From Acidimicrobiaceae bacterium (lineage in GTDB: Bacteria; Actinomycetota; Acidimicrobiia; Acidimicrobiales; RAAP-2): a stretch of DNA of 64,000 nt. Positions 39,558 to 47,958 of the stretch are shown one piece after another; the stretch's first letter is position 1, and every line of letters starts with the position of its first letter. Location: contig JANXXO010000066.1 of the NCBI GenBank assembly GCA_025350565.1, forward strand, positions 18,550-82,549. Reading direction: 5' to 3'. Made by a program: the position numbers and the translations under genes. Below the pieces are notes generated by a model that saw nothing but the letters and a program-made list of their open reading frames with translations, was not told the origin of the DNA and did no database searches.

Positions 39558-40504
39558 GAGCCGACCGTGGCGAGTAGTCGTCCGAGATCCTTCGCGTCTG
39601 CGCCCCCGTGATGTTGCGACAAATACACGAAGAGATCGGCGACCCGACGTGACTGCGCTTCGTCGAGACAGAGCGGACGTGCCCCTCCGGCAGATGCAGC
39701 ACGCTCCAAGACCTGCAGCGCGTTGCGATGGACCACCCCGCGCGCAATGAGCGCGCGGAAATTGGCTTGTCGTGTTGCGTCATCGGGGTCATCATCGATG
39801 GCGGTGGCCGCGTGCTTCAAGACAATTCGCATGGTCTCGAGGGCGCTGGCGCAGGCGCCCAGGTCGGCGAGTACGAGGTCGTCGGGTTCGGGACCCAGCG
39901 ATTTCATGAGGTCGTTCACGATGCCAACGGCGCCTCCGTACCAACAGGCGGCCACGCCGATCGCGCCAAACCAAAATCCGGGGCGGTTCAGATAGAACTC
40001 CTTGGCGCCTACGAGATCGTCGTCGCTAAGCACGGGACCGCCGAATTCCAGGGTCTCACTCTTGGACGCCGCCATGCCAGTCGCTGGCCACGAATTCGGC
40101 ACGACCCCCGTGACGTGACGGGCCACGTCAATCTCTACGAGCACCCGACCATCGTCCGTGTCGGCCACCACCAATGCGCGGTCGACGACGTCACTGCCCG
40201 AACAGAACTCTTTGGTGCCACTCAATTGCCATCCGCCCGGCACTCGGTCTGCGACGGTGCGCGCACCTTTACTTCGCGACGCCCACACCCCGTAGGCCGC
40301 GCCGTCGACTGGCTTCTTACCGGCGTCGGCCAGGATGGCAAGGGCGTCGCCATGTCCTTCGCAAAGCCGTCCCAGGGAGAGGTCGATCGAGGCCCTCTCG
40401 GCCAGAGCGACGAATCGTCCCCAGGTGTTCCCCGATCCCGGGAGCGCGAGCGAAGGACCTTCCTCGCAGACAAACTCCGCGAACTGACTGTGAATGGTGT
40501 TCAT
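39548..40504 (-). CDS. acyl-CoA dehydrogenase-like protein
   Basis: MNTIHSQFAEFVCEEG...GTKEFCSGSDVVDRALVVADTDDGR...EFGGPVLSDDDLVGAKEFYLNRPGFWFGAIGVAACWYGGA. Confidence 0.7.
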   Translation of the reverse strand: MNTIHSQFAEFVCEEGPSLALPGSGNTWGRFVALAERASIDLSLGRLCEGHGDALAILADAGKKPVDGAAYGVWASRSKGARTVADRVPGGWQLSGTKEFCSGSDVVDRALVVADTDDGRVLVEIDVARHVTGVVPNSWPATGMAASKSETLEFGGPVLSDDDLVGAKEFYLNRPGFWFGAIGVAACWYGGAVGIVNDLMKSLGPEPDDLVLADLGACASALETMRIVLKHAATAIDDDPDDATRQANFRALIARGVVHRNALQVLERAASAGGARPLCLDEAQSRRVADLFVYLSQHHGGADAKDLGRLLATVGSWN

Positions 40505-40696
40505 GGCTTGCTCCAACTCGATGTGCACTGTGGTGAAACTCGGCCTCCCCCGAACATGTCTGCAAGGGCATTCGTCGAGGAAGACCGAAAGGGGGCCGTA
40601 CCTCGTTCCTGAGCAAGATTCGAGCCTGTATTTCTCGCTTACTTCCAGATCTCGGCGGACAAGAGACGTCGCGTCAACTCGCGCGCACGACGAACG

Positions 40697-41044
40697 TCAT
40701 TCCGCACCTGGCCCATCAATTTGTCTCTCCTCGTTCTCGTGGTCATCGTCGCCAGCGTCGTGGCCATTCCCGCTCACGGGGTTCGACGCTTCGCCGTCAC
40801 TCTCGCCCATGGTCTCCGTCGTGTCGCCCTGGCGACCACCGACTGACTCGCTGCTCGCGGTGCCCGAAGCACCCGGCGAATCGGGAGCGTCATCGCCGCG
40901 GCCGACCGATTCGCGGACTTCTTCCTCGCGATCGCTACCACCTATGGCATCCCCGTCGCCGTGCGATGGTGTAGTGCTCGTCACCCTGTCGTCGCGCTCA
41001 AGTCCTTCATTCGTCGACGATGACGTCGCACTCTCCACACTCAT
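40697..41044 (-). CDS. acidic low-complexity hypothetical protein
   Basis: MSVESATSSSTNEGLERDDRVTSTTPSHGDGDAIGGSDREEEVRESVGRGDDAPDSPG...; no recognised domain. Confidence 0.3.
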   Translation of the reverse strand: MSVESATSSSTNEGLERDDRVTSTTPSHGDGDAIGGSDREEEVRESVGRGDDAPDSPGASGTASSESVGGRQGDTTETMGESDGEASNPVSGNGHDAGDDDHENEERQIDGPGAE

Positions 41045-41270
41045 GACGCGCCTCCGCACTCGACCCCGACACTCGGAACTGACTTCCGATTGGCGAGCAC
41101 AATTATCTGCAAGCGCCCATAATCGCGTCAAGCGCTTTCTCGAATCATCCGCATTCACTGCTCGGCGTCGACCGTTCTCGAATGCCCTGCAGAGCCGCAT
41201 TATCCGAACAGGCGAAGAGCAAAATTTAAGGGATCTTGCAGTACGTTGCCTCCTCCAGCGAATCGATGCA

Positions 41271-41510
41271 GTGTTGGAGCTCTTTCAACTGCGGGCCGAA
41301 GAAGGGCCTTGTGTTGATTGCAACCGATCCGGACAACCCATTGTCAACCTGTCGCTCAATGAGACTCGTGAGCGTTGGCCCCGATTCGCACCCGAGGCAC
41401 TCATTCGAGGAGTCCACTCTGTGCAGTATGCGTGGTCTCTCCCTGAGCCACAACCGGCGCCTGACTGAAGTGGCGCGAGACGTCGGTGAGGGCACGATCC
41501 GCGCGGCCCA
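41271..41510 (+). pseudogene. decayed GAF-ANTAR regulator
   Basis: GAF fragment LELFQLRAEEGPCVDCNRSGQPIVNLSLNETRERWPRFAPEALIRGVHSVQ, then in another frame the ANTAR tail LSHNRRLTEVARDVGEGTI; similar to the intact gene at 49010. Confidence 0.65.
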
Positions 41511-41697
41511 ACTCGACCCCCTCGTCCGGAAGGGATCTCGAGCCCAGGTGGCCGAACGCACCGCGACGTTTTTGGTCCAGGGGGCAGAAAAATTTCCTGA
41601 GCCGCCTTCGCTACAGTGTGATATCATTTTGGCAGGACGTCTAGACATCGCTTCCTTGTCCCTGACCAGTGTCAGGATTACAAGTAAGGAGATGGGA

Positions 41698-43002
41698 ATG
41701 TACCAGAAACTCGGTCCGACAAGCGTGGTAGGAACACCAGCGAGTCGTCGAAGTGCGCGAGCGTTGCTCAATGATCAGGCCATTCGGCGCGCCACGGTCA
41801 ACGCAGTTCTGCGCCAGGGAATCGACGCAATATCGTTTCGCGACATTGGGCGCGAAGCGGGACTAACCCACGGAGCTCTCTACGCCCGTTGCGAAGACGT
41901 CGAGGAACTGTTGGTCGACGTGTGGGCCAATGAACTTTGCGATCGCGCGATAACCATGATGACCCTCGCCTCGAAAGCGGTGGCCCGCGCGAATGACGCT
42001 GCGGTGCACGATGTCATCACTTACATCAAAGAGGCGTCGGCCAACGACCGTGCCACCGTGCAGATTCTTCTCGCTTCGCGGCGATTCCCCGTGCTGCGCG
42101 AAGAGGTTGAGATCTTTGTTCGCGACTACCTCGACGTTGGCGCTGATCTCACCGACGACTTGCATTCCAGGTCGCTGGTGGTCTTTTCGTTGATGCTCTC
42201 GACGATCCTTTCGAGTACACAGTTCCGGCCGGATCACGAGTGTCTGGACTTCCTCGAAGTGGTGCTGCGAGAGTCGCTGAAGGTTGATCCAAAGGACGTC
42301 GCTCCGGTGAGGCTCCACGAGGCCTTCGACCGAGTCCTGCCCGAGCCCCGGGTCGACATTCGCTCACAGCTGGCCTACGAGACGTTCTGCGCGATTGCCA
42401 AGAGTGGTTATGCGCGCGCGACCATCTCGCGCATCTCACGGCGCGCGAGCTGTTCGCCAGGTTCGATTTACAAGATTTATCCCTCCAAGGACGACCTTGC
42501 GATTGCGGCGATTCGCTTCGTCATGAAAGCGCCGTGGATCACTACCCAAAACTTCTGCGCCATCTTGGATGAGGGTGCGCTTGCGCAACTTCTCTCCGCC
42601 TCGGCGAGTGCCCTCAACGACGTTCGAAAGTACTTTACGCTCGAGATCATTTTGGCTTCGACACAAAACGCGCAAATCCGTGCGGCGGCGTATAGCCAGC
42701 TGCAGAACTTGGAGATGCTCGTTCCGTTCGTTTCCGGCCTTGAGGACGAGGAAAGCGCTCACCTGGGCAGCACGATCCGATTGCTGAGCCTCCTGTCCCT
42801 GGGTAGTAGCTTCCTCTCGACCGTCATGGACACCTCGGAGCGACTCGACTTCAACCAGTTCGCCGAGCCGCTGCGGCGCTCGTTGGCAAAGAACCTGCCC
42901 TCCTGGGCTGAAGTGCAGCGTCAACTACGCGCGCAGGTGATACCCCAACACATCGAGCCCCCCCTCGGTGTGCGCCCACTGGTGGGCGATTCGTCCCGAT
43001 AA
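41698..43002 (+). CDS. tandem TetR-type transcriptional regulator (two HTH domains)
   Basis: RRATVNAVLRQGIDAISFRDIGREAGLTHGALYARCEDVEELLVDVW and YETFCAIAKSGYARATISRISRRASCSPGSIYKIYPSKDDLAIAAI in one ORF; AAGGAG RBS before ATG at 41698. Confidence 0.82.
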   Translation: MYQKLGPTSVVGTPASRRSARALLNDQAIRRATVNAVLRQGIDAISFRDIGREAGLTHGALYARCEDVEELLVDVWANELCDRAITMMTLASKAVARANDAAVHDVITYIKEASANDRATVQILLASRRFPVLREEVEIFVRDYLDVGADLTDDLHSRSLVVFSLMLSTILSSTQFRPDHECLDFLEVVLRESLKVDPKDVAPVRLHEAFDRVLPEPRVDIRSQLAYETFCAIAKSGYARATISRISRRASCSPGSIYKIYPSKDDLAIAAIRFVMKAPWITTQNFCAILDEGALAQLLSASASALNDVRKYFTLEIILASTQNAQIRAAAYSQLQNLEMLVPFVSGLEDEESAHLGSTIRLLSLLSLGSSFLSTVMDTSERLDFNQFAEPLRRSLAKNLPSWAEVQRQLRAQVIPQHIEPPLGVRPLVGDSSR

Positions 43003-43197
43003 CGATTCTGTCGATTTTCTTTCGACATTGCGCGATCGCGCCACTTCGCCGACTGCCCATTCAGAAAACAACGCGACGAATTTGTCGATGATCCTTCACG
43101 AGTTTGTCCATTTTAGAAATGCACTTCATACGAATTGCACATTGACTTTGAGCACGCGATTTCCCAAAATGGGTGACCGCACAAGAGGAGGTAGACA

Positions 43198-43404
43198 ATG
43201 AACCACACGAGCTTAGGAATTGGCTTCAGTGACCGGCGATACGCGTTCGGCGCTCTTGATCACGGATCGATGGACGTTGGCGACGCTGACCGAAACTCCG
43301 GCTGCGGCACCTGCACGCGACGCGATCCAAGAGTCATGTGTGTGGCTTGCGCCGACTTGGCGATGATTTTGGCGGCGAGCGCCGAGACTCGAGAAGTTCA
43401 CTAG
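43198..43404 (+). CDS. small Cys-rich (CxxC-x8-CxxC) protein
   Basis: 68 aa ...CGTCTRRDPRVMCVACADLAMILAAS...; RBS GAGGAGGT 5 nt before ATG; strong terminator just downstream. Confidence 0.6.
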   Translation: MNHTSLGIGFSDRRYAFGALDHGSMDVGDADRNSGCGTCTRRDPRVMCVACADLAMILAASAETREVH

Positions 43405-43412
43405 TCCCCCCG

Positions 43413-43465
43413 GCCGATTCCCTCGCCCGAGAGTCGCGGACACGGCGCAGGGCGAGGGAATCGGC
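43413..43465 (+). terminator. inverted-repeat terminator downstream of the Cys-rich microprotein
   Basis: Perfect 16-nt arms GCCGATTCCCTCGCCC / GGGCGAGGGAATCGGC followed by ATTTT. Confidence 0.75.
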
Positions 43466-43733
43466 ATTTTGGCGGCGTCGCACTCTGCACGCCGCAGCTC
43501 CCTCTCGCAGTGTTGTTCACTTCTCGTCTTTCCGGTGTTCCACAAATCCACTTCCTCGTGGCACGGGGCCAGCGGGAATGGACTCCCTTCCCCGCGAAAC
43601 GTCGTTGGGCACTCCGTGGGAGCGAACTTCGTCAGGGGGATCCATCGGTAGCGCTCCGAATCGCAAATGGCCCCGTGTCGCGACGACCTCACACATTTTC
43701 TCGCCCCACGATTCGACCGCGCGCGAGAGGATT

Positions 43734-43831
43734 CACGACTGTCAATGTGCGTCACGCAAGGTGACCGCTGCGTTCACATTTCCGAACCCTCCGGGCCTAG
43801 CTCGGCCGGATGATCGGCATTGACAGTCGTG
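43734..43831. repeat. 14-bp perfect inverted repeat bounding 98 bp
   Basis: CACGACTGTCAATG (43734-43747) and CATTGACAGTCGTG (43818-43831). Confidence 0.8.
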
Positions 43832-43833
43832 GA

Positions 43834-44112
43834 CTACGACAGTGAACGAGGTTCCGAAGTATTTTCGATGCCGGTCAAACCGCTTCGGACTACCGGTACA
43901 AACGCACGATGGCTTGGCCCTTTGGCTGGTCCCAAATCGTTCAAGTAGTCGACGCTCCACGTGACAGGGGGCGTCGAATCGAAGGCACTTACTTTCGAGA
44001 GACTTGCTGGATCGGTCCCCTCGGCGATGGTGTCGCCGAGCTCCATTAAGCCACTCTTCGGGTCATCCTGACGGCGGGATTCCCGGGCGTTTCGTCTATT
44101 GAGAAATCGCAT
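43834..44112 (-). CDS. hypothetical protein (92 aa)
   Basis: MRFLNRRNARESRRQDDPKSGLMELGDTIAEG...; AGGAG RBS upstream (CCAGGAGTAACCGAAATG). Confidence 0.5.
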   Translation of the reverse strand: MRFLNRRNARESRRQDDPKSGLMELGDTIAEGTDPASLSKVSAFDSTPPVTWSVDYLNDLGPAKGPSHRAFVPVVRSGLTGIENTSEPRSLS

Positions 44113-44136
44113 TTCGGTTACTCCTGGTGGCCCCCG

Positions 44137-44307
44137 TCATTTGAGAACGTCTTTCGCTTTCTCGCCGACCTGCTTCGCCTTGCCCTTTACTTGATCCGCG
44201 TTTCCTTTGGCTTCAAGCTTCTTATTGCCCGTTGACTTACCGGCGGCCTCTTTCACTTTGCCCTTGGTGATTTGCGCCTTGTTCTTCGCCTTGTCCATGT
44301 TTGCCAT
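44137..44307 (-). CDS. CsbD family stress-response protein
   Basis: MANMDKAKNKAQITKGKVKEAAGKSTGNKKLEAKGNADQVKGKAKQVGEKAKDVLK; AAAGGAG RBS. Confidence 0.9.
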   Translation of the reverse strand: MANMDKAKNKAQITKGKVKEAAGKSTGNKKLEAKGNADQVKGKAKQVGEKAKDVLK

Positions 44308-44402
44308 GTCCACTCCTTTATCTAGTAGGGCGCTTGCCCTCTCAAAATTGAAACTTCGTGTTTTCGGGCCGCCTCGTTCGCTTGCCGCAGGTGATCGCGA
44401 CG

Positions 44403-44474
44403 TCAACGCCGCATCAAGACGACGACGAGCACGATGATGATTATCAAGACAATCGCTCCGCCACCTAAATACAT
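44403..44474 (-). CDS. 23-aa hydrophobic membrane microprotein
   Basis: MYLGGGAIVLIIIIVLVVVLMRR*; AAAGGAGAG RBS upstream; below ORF-track size cutoff. Confidence 0.6.
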   Translation of the reverse strand: MYLGGGAIVLIIIIVLVVVLMRR

Positions 44475-44864
44475 CGGAAATCTCTCCTTTCGCTATCGAA
44501 TGAACTTGCCTTGATCCCCGTCAAATGCGTTGACCCGACGTGCAAGGCGAAGCGTATGCTCAGCGAATTTTCGAAGCAAGGTGATTTTCGAATCATCCGT
44601 ATTCACCAAGGCTAGAATTGGTTCGTGAAATGGCGGCGATTCCCAATGAACTAATAGGGGTGCAGGCCCTCGAAGTGCAGCGTTTCATTTTTTCGAACTG
44701 GTCGCGCCGCCGGGCACGTCGCGATCACCCGAGTCCACCTCCGACAGCGGGGCCGCCAAGTCTTCCAAGGACTGTTGTTCCGCGTTGACCCCTAAGAAGA
44801 CCTCCGCCAGCCATGGACGCGCTCGACGCTGGCGCGCGACTTTGAGCGTGGCGACGCTCGCCGA

Positions 44865-44945
44865 CATTTCAGTTTGGAGTCGGCTGACGCGGCGATGTAC
44901 GTGGCAAAAAATGGTGGGGGCAACGAAGTGCACGTATCTGCGGCC
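44865..44945 (+). pseudogene. GGDEF (diguanylate cyclase) C-terminal relic
   Basis: FSLESADAAMYVAKNGGGNEVHVS resembles the ADAALYRAKxxGRNxV end of GGDEF domains; no upstream domain in frame. Confidence 0.45.
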
Positions 44946-45052
44946 GCTCGAAAGCCTCGAAGCCGCGCCTCGCTTGCGGCCGCCTCGAATGAACGAACTA
45001 TTTTCTTTAGTACTAAACTAGGTCTCCGACCAACCACAGTAAAGGTTTCGTT

Positions 45053-45496
45053 ATGGCGACGTACACGACCACGGTGCACTCAGCATGGAATGCCGACGAA
45101 GCCTTCCGCTACATGAGCGACTTTTCGAACGCACAACATTGGGATCCCAGCGTGACCTCGGCTCATCGCCTCGACGAGGGTGCGGTGACCTTGCAATCCC
45201 TTTTCGATCTCACGGTTCATTTCGCCGGACGCGAAAAGCTGCTGCGCTACGGCGTTACTTCGCTCGACCCGTCGCGGGGCGTGGTCTTCACCTCGTCGAC
45301 GAACACACTGCTGTCGCGCGATACCCTCACCTTCGAACCGCGAACCGCCGGATGCGAGATGACCTACCGCGCGGAACTCCGTTTCCGGGGCGTGGCGTCG
45401 GTCGCCAACCCCCTACTCGCCCTCCTGTTCCGACGGCTCGGCGACCGTGCGCGCGACTCGTTGCGATCGATTCTTGGAACGTCTCATGAAGTTTGA
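45053..45496 (+). CDS. SRPBCC family protein
   Basis: MATYTTTVHSAWNADEAFRYMSDFSNAQHWDPSVTSAHRLDEG. Confidence 0.85.
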   Translation: MATYTTTVHSAWNADEAFRYMSDFSNAQHWDPSVTSAHRLDEGAVTLQSLFDLTVHFAGREKLLRYGVTSLDPSRGVVFTSSTNTLLSRDTLTFEPRTAGCEMTYRAELRFRGVASVANPLLALLFRRLGDRARDSLRSILGTSHEV

Positions 45497-46478
45497 TGCC
45501 GTAGCCGACGCCGTGGACCGCGCTTTGGAGTTCACAGTCGTGGGCAGTTTCTCGCGCGTGGGACCGGCGCTTCGCCGACACCTCTTCCACTGGCGACCAC
45601 CCGCGGGTGAGAGCGTGTCGGAGCGGGTCGCGGTCGTCACCGGCGCCACCTCGGGCCTTGGCCTTGAGTGCGCGACGGAGCTGGCCCGTCTCGGCGCCCA
45701 AGTCATCCTGCTCGTACGAAACGCCGAACTCGGTTCGAAAACCGCGGCGCGCATCACGACCTCGACGGGCAACCCCAATGTGTCGGTCGTGGTAGGCGAC
45801 ATGGGCGACCTGGCCAGCGTGAGACTCGCGGCCAAAGAACTCGCCCGATTGCCGGAAGTCAATATTCTCATCCACAACGCGGGCTCGTTGTCGAAAGACT
45901 ACGAGCTGAGCGCGCAGGGCCTCGAGCGAACCGCCGCCGTCCAACTCGTAGGTCCTTACCTGCTCACCGAACTACTGCACGACCAGTTACGGGCCGGACA
46001 CGCTCGCGTCGTGTGGGTCGCCTCGGGTGGAATGTACGCCGAACCACTCGACCTCGATTGGCTTGAGGATCCCGCGCCCGACTACGACGGCGTGCACGCC
46101 TACGCCAAGGTGAAACGGGCCCAGGCGTCCCTGAACGCCTGGTGGGCTCCGCGTCTGGCCGCACTGGGCATCACCATGACGGCGATGCATCCCGGGTGGG
46201 TAGACACGCCCGGCGTCCGTCAGTCCCTGCCGACATTTCGTCGCCTCATGGGCCCGCTGCTTCGAACACCCGCCCTCGGTGTGGACACCATCATCTGGCT
46301 GGTCTCGTCCCCCGCCGAGCTGACGCCACCGGGCACGTTCTGGCTGGATCGCCGAGTTCGAGCCTTGCATCGCGTGGCGCGCACCCGTCGAAGTGACACC
46401 GATGGGCAACGAGAACGACTCGCGTACTACTGCCAAGAACGAAGTGCGCTGGATCTCTTGACCGAGCAAGCGCCATGA
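45486..46478 (+). CDS. short-chain dehydrogenase (DHRS12-like)
   Basis: VAVVTGATSGLGLECATELARLGAQVILLVRN, LIHNAGSL, VHAYAKVKRAQ (YxxxK). Confidence 0.88.
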   Translation: MKFDAVADAVDRALEFTVVGSFSRVGPALRRHLFHWRPPAGESVSERVAVVTGATSGLGLECATELARLGAQVILLVRNAELGSKTAARITTSTGNPNVSVVVGDMGDLASVRLAAKELARLPEVNILIHNAGSLSKDYELSAQGLERTAAVQLVGPYLLTELLHDQLRAGHARVVWVASGGMYAEPLDLDWLEDPAPDYDGVHAYAKVKRAQASLNAWWAPRLAALGITMTAMHPGWVDTPGVRQSLPTFRRLMGPLLRTPALGVDTIIWLVSSPAELTPPGTFWLDRRVRALHRVARTRRSDTDGQRERLAYYCQERSALDLLTEQAP

Positions 46479-46500
46479 CCCTCAATGACGGTGGGGAGAG

Positions 46501-47958
46501 TTGGTGACCACGATGCGGGTACTCGTCACTGGTTCGACGGGATTCGTGGGGAGTCGTCTCGTGTCCTCGCTCCTCGAACGGGGTCTCGAGGTGCGTTGTC
46601 TGGCGCGAACACCACAAAAACTCGACGCCGCACTCTGGCGGCACCGCGTCGAAGTGGTCAAGGGCGACGTCGGGGGCGACGTCGCTGGGGCACTACGTGA
46701 CGTTGACGTTGCCGTCTACCTCGTCCACTCCATTGGCGCGGGTCCTCAGTGGGCACAGACCGAACAACGTGACGCGCGCAACTTTGCCCGCGCGGCCGAA
46801 CGGGCCGGGGTTCGCCGGATTGTCTTTCTCGGTGGTCTCGGGCGCGACGATGATGCCCTGAGCCTGCACCTGCGCACGCGCCACCAAGTCGGGGCCCTCC
46901 TGGCCTCGACGTCCGTCGAGGTCGTGGAGCTACGCGCCGGCGTCATCGTCGGCGGCGGTTCCGCCAGCTTCGAGATGCTGCGCAAGCTGGTCGAGAATCT
47001 CCCCATGATGGTGACGCCCAAGTGGGTCGAGACCAAATGTCAGCCCATCGCCATCACCGACATGATTGAGTTGCTAGTTCGCGCGGTGAGCGCGCCCGAC
47101 TTAGCGCCCGGCGTATACGACGCGGGCGGTCCGGACGTCGTCACCTACAGCGAAATGATCGCGTTGTACGCCACAGCCGCCGCGCTACCTCGCCGGTGGC
47201 TCATTAAAGTCCCCCTGCTCACGCCGCGCCTTTCGTCGCTGTGGATTGGCCTGGTGACGCCGGTGCCGGTGCCGCTCGCCCGCGAACTCGTCGAATCGCT
47301 CGTCAACGAAGTGGTGGTGGAAGGGCGATCAGCCTGTGCCGAACTGGCGGTGCAACCCATGGGACTGCGCGACGCCATTGGGCGCGCGGCGGCGGAGCGC
47401 CACGTCGGTGGCATCAACGCCATTGCGCCCGCCGATGCGTTCGCCAAGCTCGAAACCGATCCGACGTGGTCAGGTAGGTCCGTCTTGAGCGACGAGCGTA
47501 CGGCGCAGACCACGGTCGCGCCCTCGGTGGTGTTTGGCGTGCTCGAGCGAATTGGCGGTCCCACCGGCTGGTACGGAGCGGACTGGCTGTGGTGGCTTCG
47601 CGGCTTGATTGATCAATTGGCGGGAGGACCGGGGATGCGTCGTGGACGATCCGACACCCTCGTGAAGGGCGACGCCCTCGACTTTTGGCGAGTGGAGGAA
47701 CTGGATCCTCCTTGGCAATTGCAACTGTGCGCCGAGATGCGACTACCGGGCGAGGCGTGGCTGAGTTGGAACCTCTCTCCAGAGGGCGAGGGAACCAAGA
47801 TCGTGCAGCGCGCGGAGTTCCACCCGCGGGGCTTCCTCGGCCTTCTCTACTGGTACGCCATCTCGCCGTTCCATCGATTCGTCTTCCCGACCATGCTCGC
47901 GGGAGTCATCGCCGACGCCGAACGCGTCGCTCGATCGTCTCGGAGTGACCAAGTGTGA
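46501..47958 (+). CDS. NAD(P)-binding SDR family protein with C-terminal DUF2867-like domain
   Basis: MRVLVTGSTGFVGSRLVSSLLERGLEVRCLARTPQKL; C-terminus LDFWRVEELDPPWQLQLCAEMRLPGEAWLSWNLSPEGEGTKIVQRAEFHPRGFLGLLYWYAISPFHRFVF. Confidence 0.85.
   Translation: MVTTMRVLVTGSTGFVGSRLVSSLLERGLEVRCLARTPQKLDAALWRHRVEVVKGDVGGDVAGALRDVDVAVYLVHSIGAGPQWAQTEQRDARNFARAAERAGVRRIVFLGGLGRDDDALSLHLRTRHQVGALLASTSVEVVELRAGVIVGGGSASFEMLRKLVENLPMMVTPKWVETKCQPIAITDMIELLVRAVSAPDLAPGVYDAGGPDVVTYSEMIALYATAAALPRRWLIKVPLLTPRLSSLWIGLVTPVPVPLARELVESLVNEVVVEGRSACAELAVQPMGLRDAIGRAAAERHVGGINAIAPADAFAKLETDPTWSGRSVLSDERTAQTTVAPSVVFGVLERIGGPTGWYGADWLWWLRGLIDQLAGGPGMRRGRSDTLVKGDALDFWRVEELDPPWQLQLCAEMRLPGEAWLSWNLSPEGEGTKIVQRAEFHPRGFLGLLYWYAISPFHRFVFPTMLAGVIADAERVARSSRSDQV

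Noticed and set aside
40494-41468. 324-aa plus-strand ORF
   Set aside because: Mostly low-complexity Ser/Arg translation opposite an acidic ORF; only its C-terminal GAF-like part is meaningful and is reported as a pseudogene
43213-43755. 180-aa minus-strand ORF
   Set aside because: Antisense to the RBS-bearing Cys-rich microprotein and its terminator; no domain-like composition
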